This document shows, piece by piece, positions 47,420 through 56,731 of a stretch of 64,000 bases of DNA; the stretch's first letter is position 1; every line of letters starts with the position of its first letter. A program made the translations under genes and the position numbers. Origin of the DNA: Mucilaginibacter tundrae (lineage in GTDB: Bacteria; Bacteroidota; Bacteroidia; Sphingobacteriales; Sphingobacteriaceae); NCBI RefSeq assembly GCF_013408825.1, contig NZ_JACCBZ010000003.1:186001-250000 (forward strand). The letters run 5' to 3'. The notes under the pieces are model-generated. The model saw nothing but the letters and a program-made list of their open reading frames with translations, did not search any database and was not told the DNA's origin.

Positions 47420-49738
47420 ATGTTCAATCGTATAAAAAACCGATTTCTCAGGTATTTTCTGATACTTATATATTTTATCATCATATTCTTTTGCGCTATA
47501 GAGGTTAACTTCCTTTGGTTATTTGGCTATTCGCCTGATATGAATGACATAAAAAATCCAAGCATGTCTGTAGGTTCACAGCTATACACTGCCGACGGTA
47601 AACTAATAGGGCAATATTATAAAGAAAACCGCTCGCCCGTGCTTTTCAAGGACATATCCCCCAACCTTATTAATGCGTTGATATGCACAGAAGATGTTAG
47701 ATTTTACAGTCATCATGGTATCGATCTTTACTCGTTTCTTACGAGCATGCTATCAACAGCAAAAGGCGATAAACGCGGTGGAAGTACAATAACACAGCAG
47801 CTTGCAAAAAACCTTTTCGAAACACGTAAACGTAAATCGCAAGGGCTTATTAAACATGTACCTATATTAAGTACAGTCGTTTATAAATGTAAAGAGTGGC
47901 TAACTGCGCTTGAAATTGAACACGTTTATACTAAACAGGAAATATTGGAGCTTTACCTGAATACGGTGCCTTTCGGCAACAATACTTATGGTATAAAAAC
48001 CGCCACATTAAAATATTTCGATAAAACGCCCGATAAAGTTAATCCCGCTGAAGCAGCAACGCTTATTGGTATGCTTAAAGCAACCTCTACTTATAACCCG
48101 ATTAACAATCCTGATAAATCATTAGCAAGGCGTAATACGGTTTTAAGTCAAATGGAAAAATATGGCAAATTGACTAAACCTGAATACGAAGCCAATGTTA
48201 ATCTTCCATTAAACCTTAATTTAAATTATGTTGATGATGAAGGTCAGGGTGATTCCTATCTGCGTGAAGCGGTCGAGAAATGGCTAAAAAAATGGTGCAA
48301 GGACAATGGATACGACCTTTACTCTGACGGATTAAAGATTTATACGACCATTGATTCAAAAATGCAGCAGTATGCTGAGGAAGCCGTTGCTGAAAAGATG
48401 AAAGTATTACAAAAACGCTTTGATCAGCTTTGGGGTAAGAAAAACCCTTGGCGCGATTTTGAAGGCAATGAGATCAAAGATTTTGTACTCAAAGGTGAAC
48501 AAAGCTTACCGATTTATAAGCTACTACAGAAGAGATATAAAGGCGATACCACTGCTATTAATAAATATTTCACCACAAAAAAACGGATGACGGTATTTAC
48601 CTGGAACGGTGAAAAAGACACTACGTTCTCCAGCGTCGACTCATTAAAATATTATGCCCGTATTTTAAATACCGGTATGATGACAATTGAGCCTTCAACC
48701 GGTTATATTAAGGACTGGGTTGGCGGTATAGATTATAAGTATTTTAATTATGACCACGTAAACCAGGCTAAACGCCAGGCGGGATCAACATTTAAACCGT
48801 TTGCATATGTAACAGCTATAGATAATGGCTTTACCCCTTGCGATAAGTTTACAGATAAACCGGTCACCATTAATTATATGGATAACGGAAAGCCCGAAGT
48901 TTGGCAACCAAACAATGCTGATTTCAAATTCACTTATCAGGAAATGTCATTGCGGTGGGCGATGGGCAAATCAGTAAACTCTATAACAGCGCAGTTAACC
49001 CAACAAGTTGGCTGGGATAAAATTGTAGAATATGCGCATAAATTAGGTATTGAAAGCCCGTTGAAGTCAGTTCCTTCCGTTTCATTAGGTTCGAATGATG
49101 TTTCGGTTTACGAGATGGTGCGTGCTTATAGTACCTTCTTGAATAAAGGGGTTAAGATAGATCCGCTATTAGTAACTAAAATCACTGATCAGGATGGAAA
49201 TGTATTAGCTACATTCACTTTGAATAGCCAAAGAGTATTGAGTGAAGAAACAGCCTGGTTAATGCTTTATATGTTTCGTGGTGGTATGGAAGAACCAGGA
49301 GGCACATCTCAAGCTTTATGGGAATACCCTGGTTTATGGAAAAAGGACAACCAAATCGGCGGCAAAACAGGCACATCGTCACATTATGTTGATGGTTGGT
49401 ATATGGGTATTACTAAAGACTTGGTTACCGGTGTTTGGGTAGGTGCCGATGACCGAAGCGTGCACTTCACAACTTCTGAAAATGGCGAGGGATCGCATAC
49501 TGCTTTACCTATTTTTGCCCGTTTTATGGAAAAAGTCTATGCTGACCCTAAATCTGGTTACACCTGGGGGCCATATCCAAAGCCTTGGGTTAAAATAACT
49601 AAAGAGTACAATTGCCCATCGCCGCATATTTCTACAGATACTACATCTACCGATAGTACAGCTGTACCAGTTGATACAACGGGCGGTACACCGGCAGTTG
49701 TATCACCCGACGATTCAAAAGACAACCCTCAGCAGTAG
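47420..49738 (+). CDS. Class A penicillin-binding protein (PBP1A-type transglycosylase/transpeptidase)
   Basis: A 772-aa bifunctional peptidoglycan synthase. The N-terminal membrane anchor is residues 8-33. The GT51 domain has CTEDVRFYSHHGIDLYSF (catalytic Glu), GGSTITQQLAKN and EILELYLNTVPFGNNTYGI. The transpeptidase has the SxxK Ser in RQAGSTFKPFAY, the SxN motif in GKSVNS and the KTG triad in IGGKTGTSSHYVDGWYMG. The last 45 residues are Thr/Asp/Pro-rich and disordered. It ends 29 bases before the fasciclin gene. Confidence 0.96.
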   Translation: MFNRIKNRFLRYFLILIYFIIIFFCAIEVNFLWLFGYSPDMNDIKNPSMSVGSQLYTADGKLIGQYYKENRSPVLFKDISPNLINALICTEDVRFYSHHGIDLYSFLTSMLSTAKGDKRGGSTITQQLAKNLFETRKRKSQGLIKHVPILSTVVYKCKEWLTALEIEHVYTKQEILELYLNTVPFGNNTYGIKTATLKYFDKTPDKVNPAEAATLIGMLKATSTYNPINNPDKSLARRNTVLSQMEKYGKLTKPEYEANVNLPLNLNLNYVDDEGQGDSYLREAVEKWLKKWCKDNGYDLYSDGLKIYTTIDSKMQQYAEEAVAEKMKVLQKRFDQLWGKKNPWRDFEGNEIKDFVLKGEQSLPIYKLLQKRYKGDTTAINKYFTTKKRMTVFTWNGEKDTTFSSVDSLKYYARILNTGMMTIEPSTGYIKDWVGGIDYKYFNYDHVNQAKRQAGSTFKPFAYVTAIDNGFTPCDKFTDKPVTINYMDNGKPEVWQPNNADFKFTYQEMSLRWAMGKSVNSITAQLTQQVGWDKIVEYAHKLGIESPLKSVPSVSLGSNDVSVYEMVRAYSTFLNKGVKIDPLLVTKITDQDGNVLATFTLNSQRVLSEETAWLMLYMFRGGMEEPGGTSQALWEYPGLWKKDNQIGGKTGTSSHYVDGWYMGITKDLVTGVWVGADDRSVHFTTSENGEGSHTALPIFARFMEKVYADPKSGYTWGPYPKPWVKITKEYNCPSPHISTDTTSTDSTAVPVDTTGGTPAVVSPDDSKDNPQQ

Positions 49739-49767
49739 AATTCCGTATCAGGGGTATCACAATTATT

Positions 49768-50304
49768 ATGAGAAAGATACTTTTAGTAACAATCACAGTT
49801 TTAAGTTGCCTGGGCTTACATGCGCAAGCCCATATCGACACATTAACTTCGGCTTCAAAAAAAGACCTTTCAACTTTTATAAAAGTCATTAATGCAGCCG
49901 GACTGAACAATATTTTCGATGGACAACCACTTACCATATTTGCCCCGGATGATAAGGCGTTTGATAAATTTTCAGTACAAAAAATTGATAGCTTGTTAAC
50001 TTCTTCAAATAAGTCCGTATTAATAACTACTTTAGATGCTCATATCATATCCGGAAAATTAACCGCGAAAGATATCGCGAAAGCCATACATGATGGAGGC
50101 GGTCAAGCTACATTCAGAACTCTTGCTGGAACTACTCTTATTGCCACTATAAATGTGAATCGTAACATTGTTTTGTCTGACAATAATGGCTGCGAAAGTA
50201 CTATCAAGATATTTAATGTTAAAGAGGGTAATACTGATATGTTTGTAATAGATTCTGTTCTGCTACCAAAAAATAAATATCTACAGTTTACTTCTAATAA
50301 ATAA
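49768..50304 (+). CDS. Secreted fasciclin-domain protein
   Basis: A 178-aa protein with a signal peptide (MRKILLVTITVLSCLGLHAQA) and one FAS1 domain: LSTFIKVINAAGLNNIFDGQPLTIFAPDDKAFDKF (the conserved TIFAPDDKAF block), then LDAHIISGKLTAKDI and the second H-box-like ATINVNRNIVL. FAS1 domains mediate adhesion; the partner is unknown. Probably read together with the PBP gene (29-base gap). Confidence 0.9.
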   Translation: MRKILLVTITVLSCLGLHAQAHIDTLTSASKKDLSTFIKVINAAGLNNIFDGQPLTIFAPDDKAFDKFSVQKIDSLLTSSNKSVLITTLDAHIISGKLTAKDIAKAIHDGGGQATFRTLAGTTLIATINVNRNIVLSDNNGCESTIKIFNVKEGNTDMFVIDSVLLPKNKYLQFTSNK

Positions 50305-50480
50305 TATTAACTAAATTTCGTTAATAACAGTGTAAGGAAACATCTTGTCACCCGACTAAGTTGAAAATATCTGTAAATTATTATACGTTATATTGACAAA
50401 CCGTTTAAGCCTTTTAAGCGTATTTTGTTTACAGATGAGTGGTGCATAATTAAATGCGTTTCTATATAAATATCCAAAAA

Positions 50481-50975
50481 ATGAAAAAATCGATTTTAGC
50501 TGTAATGCTTGTAAGCATAGTAACATTGTTCGGTTGTCAAAATATTAATGCCCAGGACAACGCAAAAATTCTTCAGCACAGAAAGATAAGTAAAACTCCA
50601 GCGCAATGGAAAGCTATCCTTACGCCAAACCAATACGAGATAATGGTTAATCGAGGCACTGAACCACCTTTCCACAATGCTTATGACGAAAACCATCAAA
50701 AAGGCGTTTACAAAAGCGCTGCGACAGGCGAAGTATTATTTACTTCGGAGGATAAGTTTGATAGCGGAACAGGCTGGCCAAGTTTTGTTAAACCCGCCGA
50801 TATGAGCAAAATTGAAATTGTAAAAGACGACAGCTACGGTATGGACCGTGATGAAGTTATTGAAAAAAGCACCGGCTTACATTTGGGTCACGTTTTCGAT
50901 GACGGACCTGCTGATCGCGGTGGTAAACGTTATTGTATGAATTCAGGCGCACTTATATTCGTTAAAACGAAGTAA
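50481..50975 (+). CDS. msrB: Peptide-methionine (R)-S-oxide reductase, lipoprotein form
   Basis: A 164-aa MsrB, started at the ATG giving MKKSILAVMLVSIVTLFGCQ, a lipoprotein signal; the upstream in-frame ATG would spoil it. The core is WKAILTPNQYEIMVNRGTEPPF, TGEVLFTSEDKFDSGTGWPSF, HLGHVFDDGP and RYCMNSGALIF with the catalytic Cys. The two CxxC zinc pairs of the other MsrB form are missing. It repairs methionine-R-sulfoxide in envelope proteins. Its last 14 bases overlap the GIY-YIG gene on the other strand. Confidence 0.94.
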   Translation: MKKSILAVMLVSIVTLFGCQNINAQDNAKILQHRKISKTPAQWKAILTPNQYEIMVNRGTEPPFHNAYDENHQKGVYKSAATGEVLFTSEDKFDSGTGWPSFVKPADMSKIEIVKDDSYGMDRDEVIEKSTGLHLGHVFDDGPADRGGKRYCMNSGALIFVKTK

Positions 50976-51321
50976 CCGCTCTCCTGAAATTGCTAACTGA
51001 AGGACGGATTTGCGGCCTTGTACGCAACTTGCTTTCAAAGTTCAAGCCAATGGTCAGATCGACCCAATCAGGGTTAACAGGTCTGATCATTTTTTCTTTT
51101 TGGGGGCGTGTGTAAGTACTTACCTGTTTAAACCTTTCCATCGCCATTTCTTCGTTATTGATTTCTTCAAAATAAACTAAACGGTTAAGTTGCTGTGCGC
51201 TGTCAAAAAATAAAGTAGGCATATCACTGTAAAACTTTAAAGTTTTAACCAGATCTGAGCTTAAACCTACATGTAAATTGTTCCTGTTTCTGTCTGTGAT
51301 AATATAGATAAACCGTTTCAT
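50962..51321 (-). CDS. GIY-YIG family nuclease-like protein, degenerate motif
   Basis: A 119-aa protein with the GIY-YIG fold: FIYIITDRNRNNLHVGLSSDLVKTL in place of GIY-x10-YIG (the second Tyr is His), then RLVYFEEINNEEMAMERFKQVSTYTRPQKEKMIRPVNPDWVDLT, where the conserved Glu, Arg and Trp-type positions sit. Catalysis is uncertain because the first motif is worn. It overlaps the msrB 3' end by 14 bases and is divergent from the S24 repressor gene. Confidence 0.82.
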   Translation of the reverse strand: MKRFIYIITDRNRNNLHVGLSSDLVKTLKFYSDMPTLFFDSAQQLNRLVYFEEINNEEMAMERFKQVSTYTRPQKEKMIRPVNPDWVDLTIGLNFESKLRTRPQIRPSVSNFRRAVTSF

Positions 51322-51404
51322 TTGACAATAAATTTGGTGTTTGAAAAAATATTACTAACTTTATGAGCATAAAATTACTAATAAATTTAGCAATTCCAAA
51401 TTTT

Positions 51405-52169
51405 ATGTCAATTATTTCATCAAATATTAAATTTCTTCGAAAAAAGAAGGGTTTAACACAGCAACAGTTTGCAGATCAGGTAGGTATCAAACGTTCATTA
51501 GTAGGTGCCTACGAGGAAGAAAGAGCCGAACCCAAATACGAATTGCTAAAAACCATAGCAACATTTTTTGAAATTAGTATTGATGATTTTATAAAAGAAA
51601 CCATAAATGATAAATGGGCGCCTGCACCAAAAGGCAATTTGCGCATTTTAAGCATATCTGTTGATAAAGATGACAATGAAAATATAGAATTGGTGCCTTT
51701 AAAAGCCAGTGCAGGCTATTTAAATGGTTATGCTGACCCCGAATATGTGGCCCAATTGCCAAAGTTTTATTTGCCAATGTTTAAGCAAGGCACATATCGT
51801 GCTTTTGAGATAAAGGGAGACTCCATGTTGCCATTAGTATCAGGCACTATTATTATAGGCGAATACGCGGAAAACTGGGGTGACGTAAAAAGCGGCGAAA
51901 CATATGTTATCGTATCAAAAAGCGAAGGGGTGGTTTATAAACGTATGGGAAGCAAATTTAAGGCTGATAAAAAATTGAAACTAATATCAGACAATCCGGT
52001 ATATGAGCCGTATGAAATAAGCGGCGAAGATGTTTTAGAGCTTTGGAAAGCTAAAGCCTATATCTCAACTCAAATGCCCCTACCCGCTCCTGAACCTACA
52101 ATGGAAAGCCTTACTAGCATGATGGCGCAAATGCAGCGGTCAATATCCAACTTGCAACAAAAGAATTAA
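51405..52169 (+). CDS. XRE-family repressor with S24 peptidase domain (LexA/CI-like)
   Basis: A 254-aa regulator, started at the ATG giving MSIISSNIKFLRKKKG (an upstream ATG is also in frame). The N-terminal XRE helix-turn-helix runs through GLTQQQFADQVGIKRSLVGAYEEERAEPKYELLKTIATFF. The S24 domain has the nucleophile Ser in IKGDSMLPL and the Lys base in VYKRMGSK, so it can cleave itself after damage as LexA or CI do. The linker region carries an AG-like site (PLKASAGYL). Own promoter, terminator after. Its targets are unknown; the divergent GIY-YIG gene is an obvious candidate. Confidence 0.9.
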   Translation: MSIISSNIKFLRKKKGLTQQQFADQVGIKRSLVGAYEEERAEPKYELLKTIATFFEISIDDFIKETINDKWAPAPKGNLRILSISVDKDDNENIELVPLKASAGYLNGYADPEYVAQLPKFYLPMFKQGTYRAFEIKGDSMLPLVSGTIIIGEYAENWGDVKSGETYVIVSKSEGVVYKRMGSKFKADKKLKLISDNPVYEPYEISGEDVLELWKAKAYISTQMPLPAPEPTMESLTSMMAQMQRSISNLQQKN

Positions 52170-52184
52170 TTGAGAGTATTCGGT

Positions 52185-52214
52185 AAAGCCCTTAACATAA
52201 CAGTTGAGGGCTTT
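52185..52214 (+). terminator. Terminator after the S24 repressor gene
   Basis: Arms AAAGCCCTTAAC and GTTGAGGGCTTT (one T-G pair) followed by T residues. Confidence 0.85.
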
Positions 52215-52323
52215 TTTATTATGCTTAATTTTTAGCAACAATTAAGTTACACGAGCGTTATTAAACCAATACCTGTTATCTTTATCATACTAACTATAAA
52301 ACATAAAAACTAAAAATTAAGCG

Positions 52324-52677
52324 ATGAAAAAATTTTTGTTAATGTGCTGCTTCGTTATAGGAATTTCAGCAGCGAGCCATGCACAGCAAGGCGGCGGAAT
52401 GAGAATGAGTCCCGAGGATAGGGCTAAAGCAATGCAAACCCAGTTAAAACTATCTGATGATCAAACAACTCAAATCACAGCTATTTTAAAAACTTCTGCT
52501 GCGCAAAGAGACAGTGTAAAAAATGCTGGTGGCGACAGAGAAGCAATGCGCCCGATAATGATGGCAGCTAATCAAAAAATACAAGCCATACTTACTGATG
52601 ACCAAAAAGTGGCTTACAAAAAAATGATGGATGACATGCGCGCCAAAATGCAAAATGGTGGCGGTGGTGGCAACTAA
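52324..52677 (+). CDS. Small secreted helical protein, LTxxQ/Spy-like
   Basis: A 117-aa periplasmic protein with a signal peptide (cut near SHA-Q at 20). The mature part is two or more amphipathic helices with MRMSPEDRAKAMQTQLKLSDDQTTQITAIL and IQAILTDDQKVAYKKMMDDM, the pattern of LTxxQ/Spy or DUF4890-type proteins, ending in a Gly-rich tail. These are thought to bind unfolded proteins or sense envelope stress in other phyla. Single gene with a strong terminator. Confidence 0.82.
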   Translation: MKKFLLMCCFVIGISAASHAQQGGGMRMSPEDRAKAMQTQLKLSDDQTTQITAILKTSAAQRDSVKNAGGDREAMRPIMMAANQKIQAILTDDQKVAYKKMMDDMRAKMQNGGGGGN

Positions 52678-52696
52678 GTCTCCGAAGATTTAAATT

Positions 52697-52739
52697 AATA
52701 AAGAAAGCGCCCCGATAATATCGGGGCGCTTTCTTTATT
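52697..52739 (+). terminator. Terminator after the Spy-like gene
   Basis: Perfect 19-bp stem, AATAAAGAAAGCGCCCCGA with its complement around TAATA. Confidence 0.93.
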
Positions 52740-52759
52740 TTAGCAGAAATTTTTACCAG

Positions 52760-53881
52760 TTGAAATCATTTGAAGCATTTATTGAACAACAATTGGCAGA
52801 GCGCAAGTTGGGTAGCTCCTACCGGACGCTCAAGCTGGAGAATTCACTTGTCGATTTTTGCTCGAATGATTATTTGGGCTTCGCCCGGTCATTAGAATTG
52901 AAAAATAATATTGACGATGAGTTAAATAACCTGCACTTGATTTTAAATGGATCTACTGGTTCGAGGCTGTTATCGGGTAACTTACAGTATACTGAAGAAT
53001 TGGAGAGTGAAATAGCATGCTTTCATAATACCCCGGCAGGATTAGTCTTTAATTCGGGCTATGATGCTAATGTTGGATTATTTTCTTGTATCGCGCGACG
53101 TGGCGACACTATTATTACTGACGAACTGATACATGCCTCTATTATTGACGGTGCGCGCCTAAGTCATGCCAACCGGTATACCTTTAAGCATAATGATTTA
53201 GAGAGTCTGGAGATTAAGTTAAAGCAGGCTAAGGGCAATTGTTATGTGGCGATTGAAAGTGTGTATTCCATGGACGGTGATAATCCTCCTCTATTAGATA
53301 TACTGCATCTTGCAGAAAAATACAATGCTGCTTTAATAGTTGATGAAGCTCATGCCATAGGCCTACATAAAAAAGGATTAATCAATGAGCTTGGGGTTGA
53401 AGACAGGATATTTGCACGGGTGATAACATTTGGTAAAGCATTAGGTTGCCATGGCGCTATTGTTTTGGGGAGTAATTCATTAAGGAATTACTTGATCAAC
53501 TTTGCCAGGTCTTTTATCTATACTACCGCCGCATCGGTACACCAGATAGCTTCGATTAAAATGGCTTACCGGATGCTACAGTATTCGGATGAGATTATTG
53601 AAGCGCTGAAAAATAATATTGAGTTATTTAAGAATGGGTTGACCCAGCCATCTTCCCTGTTAAAAAGTAATAGCGCTATACAATGCCTATTGTTAAATGA
53701 TAACGGACGGGCCAGAGAAGCCGCTGTATATTTACAAGCTAAAGGATTAGACGTACGCGCAATCCTAAGCCCCACTGTACCGGCAGGCACTGAGAGGTTA
53801 CGAATTTGCCTACATGCATATAATACCATTGATGAAATTAATTTATTAACTAAAAACATAAACGAATTAATAAATGCCTGA
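52760..53881 (+). CDS. bioF: 8-amino-7-oxononanoate synthase
   Basis: BioF condenses pimeloyl-ACP or -CoA with alanine in biotin synthesis. A 373-aa alpha-oxoamine synthase with a TTG start (MKSFEAFIEQQLAERKLG). Seen are DFCSNDYLGFARS, LNGSTGSRLLSGN, the PLP contacts in IVDEAHAIGLH and the Schiff-base Lys in ITFGKALGCHGA. It overlaps bioD by 8 bases. bioB and bioA are not nearby. The TTG start is chosen because no better codon precedes the conserved N-terminus. Confidence 0.94.
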   Translation: MKSFEAFIEQQLAERKLGSSYRTLKLENSLVDFCSNDYLGFARSLELKNNIDDELNNLHLILNGSTGSRLLSGNLQYTEELESEIACFHNTPAGLVFNSGYDANVGLFSCIARRGDTIITDELIHASIIDGARLSHANRYTFKHNDLESLEIKLKQAKGNCYVAIESVYSMDGDNPPLLDILHLAEKYNAALIVDEAHAIGLHKKGLINELGVEDRIFARVITFGKALGCHGAIVLGSNSLRNYLINFARSFIYTTAASVHQIASIKMAYRMLQYSDEIIEALKNNIELFKNGLTQPSSLLKSNSAIQCLLLNDNGRAREAAVYLQAKGLDVRAILSPTVPAGTERLRICLHAYNTIDEINLLTKNINELINA

Positions 53882-54488
53882 TAAGACGTTATTTATTACA
53901 GGAATAGGTACCGGGATAGGTAAGACTATTGTTTCGGCAGTATTGACAGAAAAACTAAAAAGCGATTACTGGAAGCCCATACAGTCGGGAGATTTAGATG
54001 ATAGTGATACCTTAAAAGTAAAGAATTTGGTATCGAATGATAACTCTACTTTTCACACCGAAGCTTACAGGTTAACGCAGCCATATTCTCCGCATAAATC
54101 AGCGGCTATAGACGGGATTACCATCGACCTGAATAAAATCATCACCCCAGAAACTAATAACCGCTTGTTGATTGAGGGAGCAGGCGGCTTGATGGTGCCT
54201 TTGAATGATGATGATTTGATGATCGACCTAATAAAAAAGCTTGATGTGGAGGTAGTGCTAGTTTCGCAAAATTACCTGGGAAGTATTAATCACACTTTAT
54301 TATCTGCGGCTATATTAAAACAATATGATATTAAAATAGCCGGAATTATATTTAACGGAAAGGTCGATGAAAACTCGGAAAGTTATATTTTAAATTACAC
54401 CGGGTTAAAATTGCTGGGGCATTTGCCTGAATTTAAGACGGTAGATAAAGACCTCATAATAAAAGCAGGCGATTTTATCACATTGTAA
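53874..54488 (+). CDS. bioD: Dethiobiotin synthetase
   Basis: BioD closes the ureido ring of dethiobiotin with CO2 and ATP. A 204-aa P-loop protein: FITGIGTGIGKTIVSAVLTE at the N-terminus, YWKPIQSGDLDDSDTL, EAYRLTQPYSPHKSAAIDG (substrate region with the catalytic Lys) and LLIEGAGGLMVPLNDDDLMIDLIKKL. It overlaps bioF by 8 bases, so the two are translated together. Normal length. Confidence 0.95.
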   Translation: MPDKTLFITGIGTGIGKTIVSAVLTEKLKSDYWKPIQSGDLDDSDTLKVKNLVSNDNSTFHTEAYRLTQPYSPHKSAAIDGITIDLNKIITPETNNRLLIEGAGGLMVPLNDDDLMIDLIKKLDVEVVLVSQNYLGSINHTLLSAAILKQYDIKIAGIIFNGKVDENSESYILNYTGLKLLGHLPEFKTVDKDLIIKAGDFITL

Positions 54489-54538
54489 ATTACCAATAAA
54501 GTATTAGTTTCAAAACATTATAAGCCAATAAATAAATC

Positions 54539-55429
54539 ATGAAGAATATTACAGTTATAGGTTCAGGGACTATGGGTAATGGCATTGCACACACATTCGC
54601 ACAACACGGTTTTAATGTTTCTCTGGTAGATATCAACGAGGTTGCATTAAATCGCGCCCTGCAAACCATAACAAATAACCTTGACAGACAGATAAAGAAA
54701 GACACGATAGACGAGCAGGTAAAAAATGATACGTTAAGTCATATTAAAACATATACAGATTTAAAAGATGCAGTACAAAATGCTGACCTGGTTATTGAAG
54801 CGGCTACAGAAAATAGGGAAATAAAACTTGGTTTGTTCAAGCAGTTAGGTGAGTTATGTAGCGATAAGGTGATATTAGCCTCGAATACGTCATCTATATC
54901 CATTACACAAATTGCTTCGGTAACTAAGAACCCTGGGAATGTTATCGGCATGCACTTTATGAATCCGGTGCCGTTAATGAAACTGGTTGAAGTAATAAGG
55001 GGTTACGCCACTACGAATGAAGTGACCAGTACCATCATGCGATTATCTGAAACCCTGAATAAAGTACCGGTAGAAGTAAATGATTACCCCGGCTTTGTAG
55101 CTAACCGTATTTTAATGCCGATGATAAATGAAGCTATTTATACGCTTTACGAAGGCGTCGCAGGCGTTTATGAGATAGATACTGTAATGAAATTAGGAAT
55201 GGCGCATCCTATGGGGCCGTTGCAACTTGCGGATTTTATAGGGTTGGATGTTTGTTTAGCCATATTAAATGTATTGCATAGCGGCTTTGGCAATCATAAA
55301 TATGCGCCTTGTCCTCTTTTGGTAAATATGGTAGCGGCCGGCCACTTGGGCGTAAAATCGGGTAGCGGGTTTTATAAATACGCAACAGGTAGTAAAGAAC
55401 TGATTGTTGCAGACAAGTTCAACAAATAG
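54539..55429 (+). CDS. hbd: 3-hydroxybutyryl-CoA (3-hydroxyacyl-CoA) dehydrogenase
   Basis: A 296-aa NAD(P)-dependent dehydrogenase of the single-domain Hbd type. Cofactor loop GSGTMGNGIAHTFAQHG at the N-terminus; VIEAATENREIK, ASNTSSISITQIA, IGMHFMNPVPLMKLVEVI (catalytic His and substrate Asn region) and PGFVANRILMPMINEAI follow, with GPLQLADFIGLDVCL in the C-terminal helical part. It acts on acetoacetyl-CoA or longer 3-hydroxyacyl-CoA in fatty acid or butanoate metabolism. It follows bioD by 50 bases; a link to biotin synthesis is not expected. Confidence 0.94.
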   Translation: MKNITVIGSGTMGNGIAHTFAQHGFNVSLVDINEVALNRALQTITNNLDRQIKKDTIDEQVKNDTLSHIKTYTDLKDAVQNADLVIEAATENREIKLGLFKQLGELCSDKVILASNTSSISITQIASVTKNPGNVIGMHFMNPVPLMKLVEVIRGYATTNEVTSTIMRLSETLNKVPVEVNDYPGFVANRILMPMINEAIYTLYEGVAGVYEIDTVMKLGMAHPMGPLQLADFIGLDVCLAILNVLHSGFGNHKYAPCPLLVNMVAAGHLGVKSGSGFYKYATGSKELIVADKFNK

Positions 55430-55488
55430 ATTTTTAAACCTTTTTGGTAGTTATTTGTCCATACTTATTATTTACCAAAAAAATACTT

Positions 55489-55782
55489 ATGAAAACATTA
55501 CAAAAATTAGGGATCATGACAGCATTAGCTGGTTCTCTATTTATGTCAGCCTGTGCCGGTGAATATTATGTAAGTAGCCAACCAGCAGAAACTGTTTATG
55601 TGAGACCTGGTGCCCCATACCCGGGTGCAATTTGGATTGATGGTGACTGGGTTTGGAGCGGCGGCGTTTATGTACGCAGGCCAGGGCATTGGGCTCGCCC
55701 TCGTGCCGGAAGGGTTTGGGTGGCAGGCAGTTGGTATCATGGCCCACGAGGTTATGCATGGCATAGAGGATACTGGAGATAA
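55489..55782 (+). CDS. Small lipoprotein with YxWGxW-like repeats
   Basis: A 97-aa protein with a lipoprotein signal (LFMSAC, Cys at 22). The mature part is Trp/Gly/Tyr-rich with repeats such as WIDGDWVWSGGVYV, RPGHWARPRAGRVWVAGSW and GYAWHRGYW, the YXWGXW family pattern. The function is unknown. I start it at the ATG giving MKTLQKLG; the longer frame adds a non-signal prefix. Confidence 0.85.
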   Translation: MKTLQKLGIMTALAGSLFMSACAGEYYVSSQPAETVYVRPGAPYPGAIWIDGDWVWSGGVYVRRPGHWARPRAGRVWVAGSWYHGPRGYAWHRGYWR

Positions 55783-55813
55783 TTAATTCTCCCCTTCCCC
55801 TTAGGGAGGTCAT

Positions 55814-55860
55814 TAAATTAAGAAGAGCTATTTCAATTAGGAATAGCTCTTCTTAATTTA
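55814..55860 (+). terminator. Long terminator stem after the YxWGxW lipoprotein gene
   Basis: A stem of 20 paired bases, left arm from TAAATTAAGAAGAGC and right arm to GCTCTTCTTAATTTA. Confidence 0.85.
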
Positions 55861-56077
55861 GTTAACACCTACAACTATCCTTGCATAACACATAATATAT
55901 CGCTCATTTCTGTCGCTTCCCGAACACACTATGTCTATTTGATTTCACTCCAACGTTTGCGTAGATATATACGCTAACTTACTTCAATTTAAAAGTAATA
56001 CGTTGTAATATTGAAAAATAAACATTGCATTAATAATTCATACAGGAACACTAAGTCCTATTTAGCCCTTTATAATC
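55861..56077. other. AT-rich gap before the YhcH-family gene
   Basis: About 215 bases with no open frame of interest and no hairpin. It probably contains the promoter of the next gene; no box could be assigned with confidence. Confidence 0.35.
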
Positions 56078-56683
56078 ATGAGAATAAAAAAAACTATCAT
56101 CATAACCTTAATTTTTCTAAATTTCTTTGCAATGAAAAATATAGTATTGGCTCAAACTGATCAAAAAGCCGCTGAGCAATGGGTAAAAAGTAAAACCTGG
56201 AGCAATGGTTTGTTGATAGATGTAAGTCCTTCTGTTAATGCTATGGAATTTTACAAACAGTACAACACTAACAAAACCGTTTGGGACAAGGTATTCGCTT
56301 TCATGAAAAATCAGGATTTAAAAAATCTTGCTCCGGGAAATTATCCGATAGATGACAAAAATGCTTATGCAACTATTACCAATAATCCTTCTAAAACATT
56401 AGAAACTGCAAAATGGGAATCACATCAAAAATATGTCGACCTACAATATGTTATCAGTGGAGAGGAAAAGATTGGTGTAGCACCGGTAAGCACCGCTACT
56501 ATAATTAAACCTTATAACCCAGCCAAAGACGCGGCTAATTACACCGCAGACGGAACTTACTATATAGCAACACCAAGTCAGTTTTTTTTATTTTTTCCAC
56601 CTGATGCCCATCGCCCCAACATCAAAGTTGATGGATATGATACAGTAAAAAAATTGGTTATAAAAATTAAAGTGGTTAATTAA
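56078..56683 (+). CDS. Secreted YhcH/YjgK/YiaL family protein
   Basis: A 201-aa protein with a signal peptide (MRIKKTIIITLIFLNFF, cut near LAQ) and a DUF386 cupin-like domain: APGNYPIDDKNAYATI, KWESHQKYVDLQYVISGEEKIGVAP, FLFFPPDAHRPNIKVDGYDTVKKLVIKI with the metal-type His and Glu positions. Family members are linked to sialic acid, alginate or beta-galactoside metabolism. The presence of a signal peptide places this one outside the cytoplasm. It is 48 bases before the KdgF-like gene. Confidence 0.88.
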   Translation: MRIKKTIIITLIFLNFFAMKNIVLAQTDQKAAEQWVKSKTWSNGLLIDVSPSVNAMEFYKQYNTNKTVWDKVFAFMKNQDLKNLAPGNYPIDDKNAYATITNNPSKTLETAKWESHQKYVDLQYVISGEEKIGVAPVSTATIIKPYNPAKDAANYTADGTYYIATPSQFFLFFPPDAHRPNIKVDGYDTVKKLVIKIKVVN

Positions 56684-56731
56684 TATCTAAATAAGCTATA
56701 AGCATCTTAATAAACAGTAAAGCATACTAAA

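Noticed and set aside
53566..53859. A 97-codon minus-strand frame within bioF
   Set aside because: Antisense shadow of the C-terminal domain of BioF.
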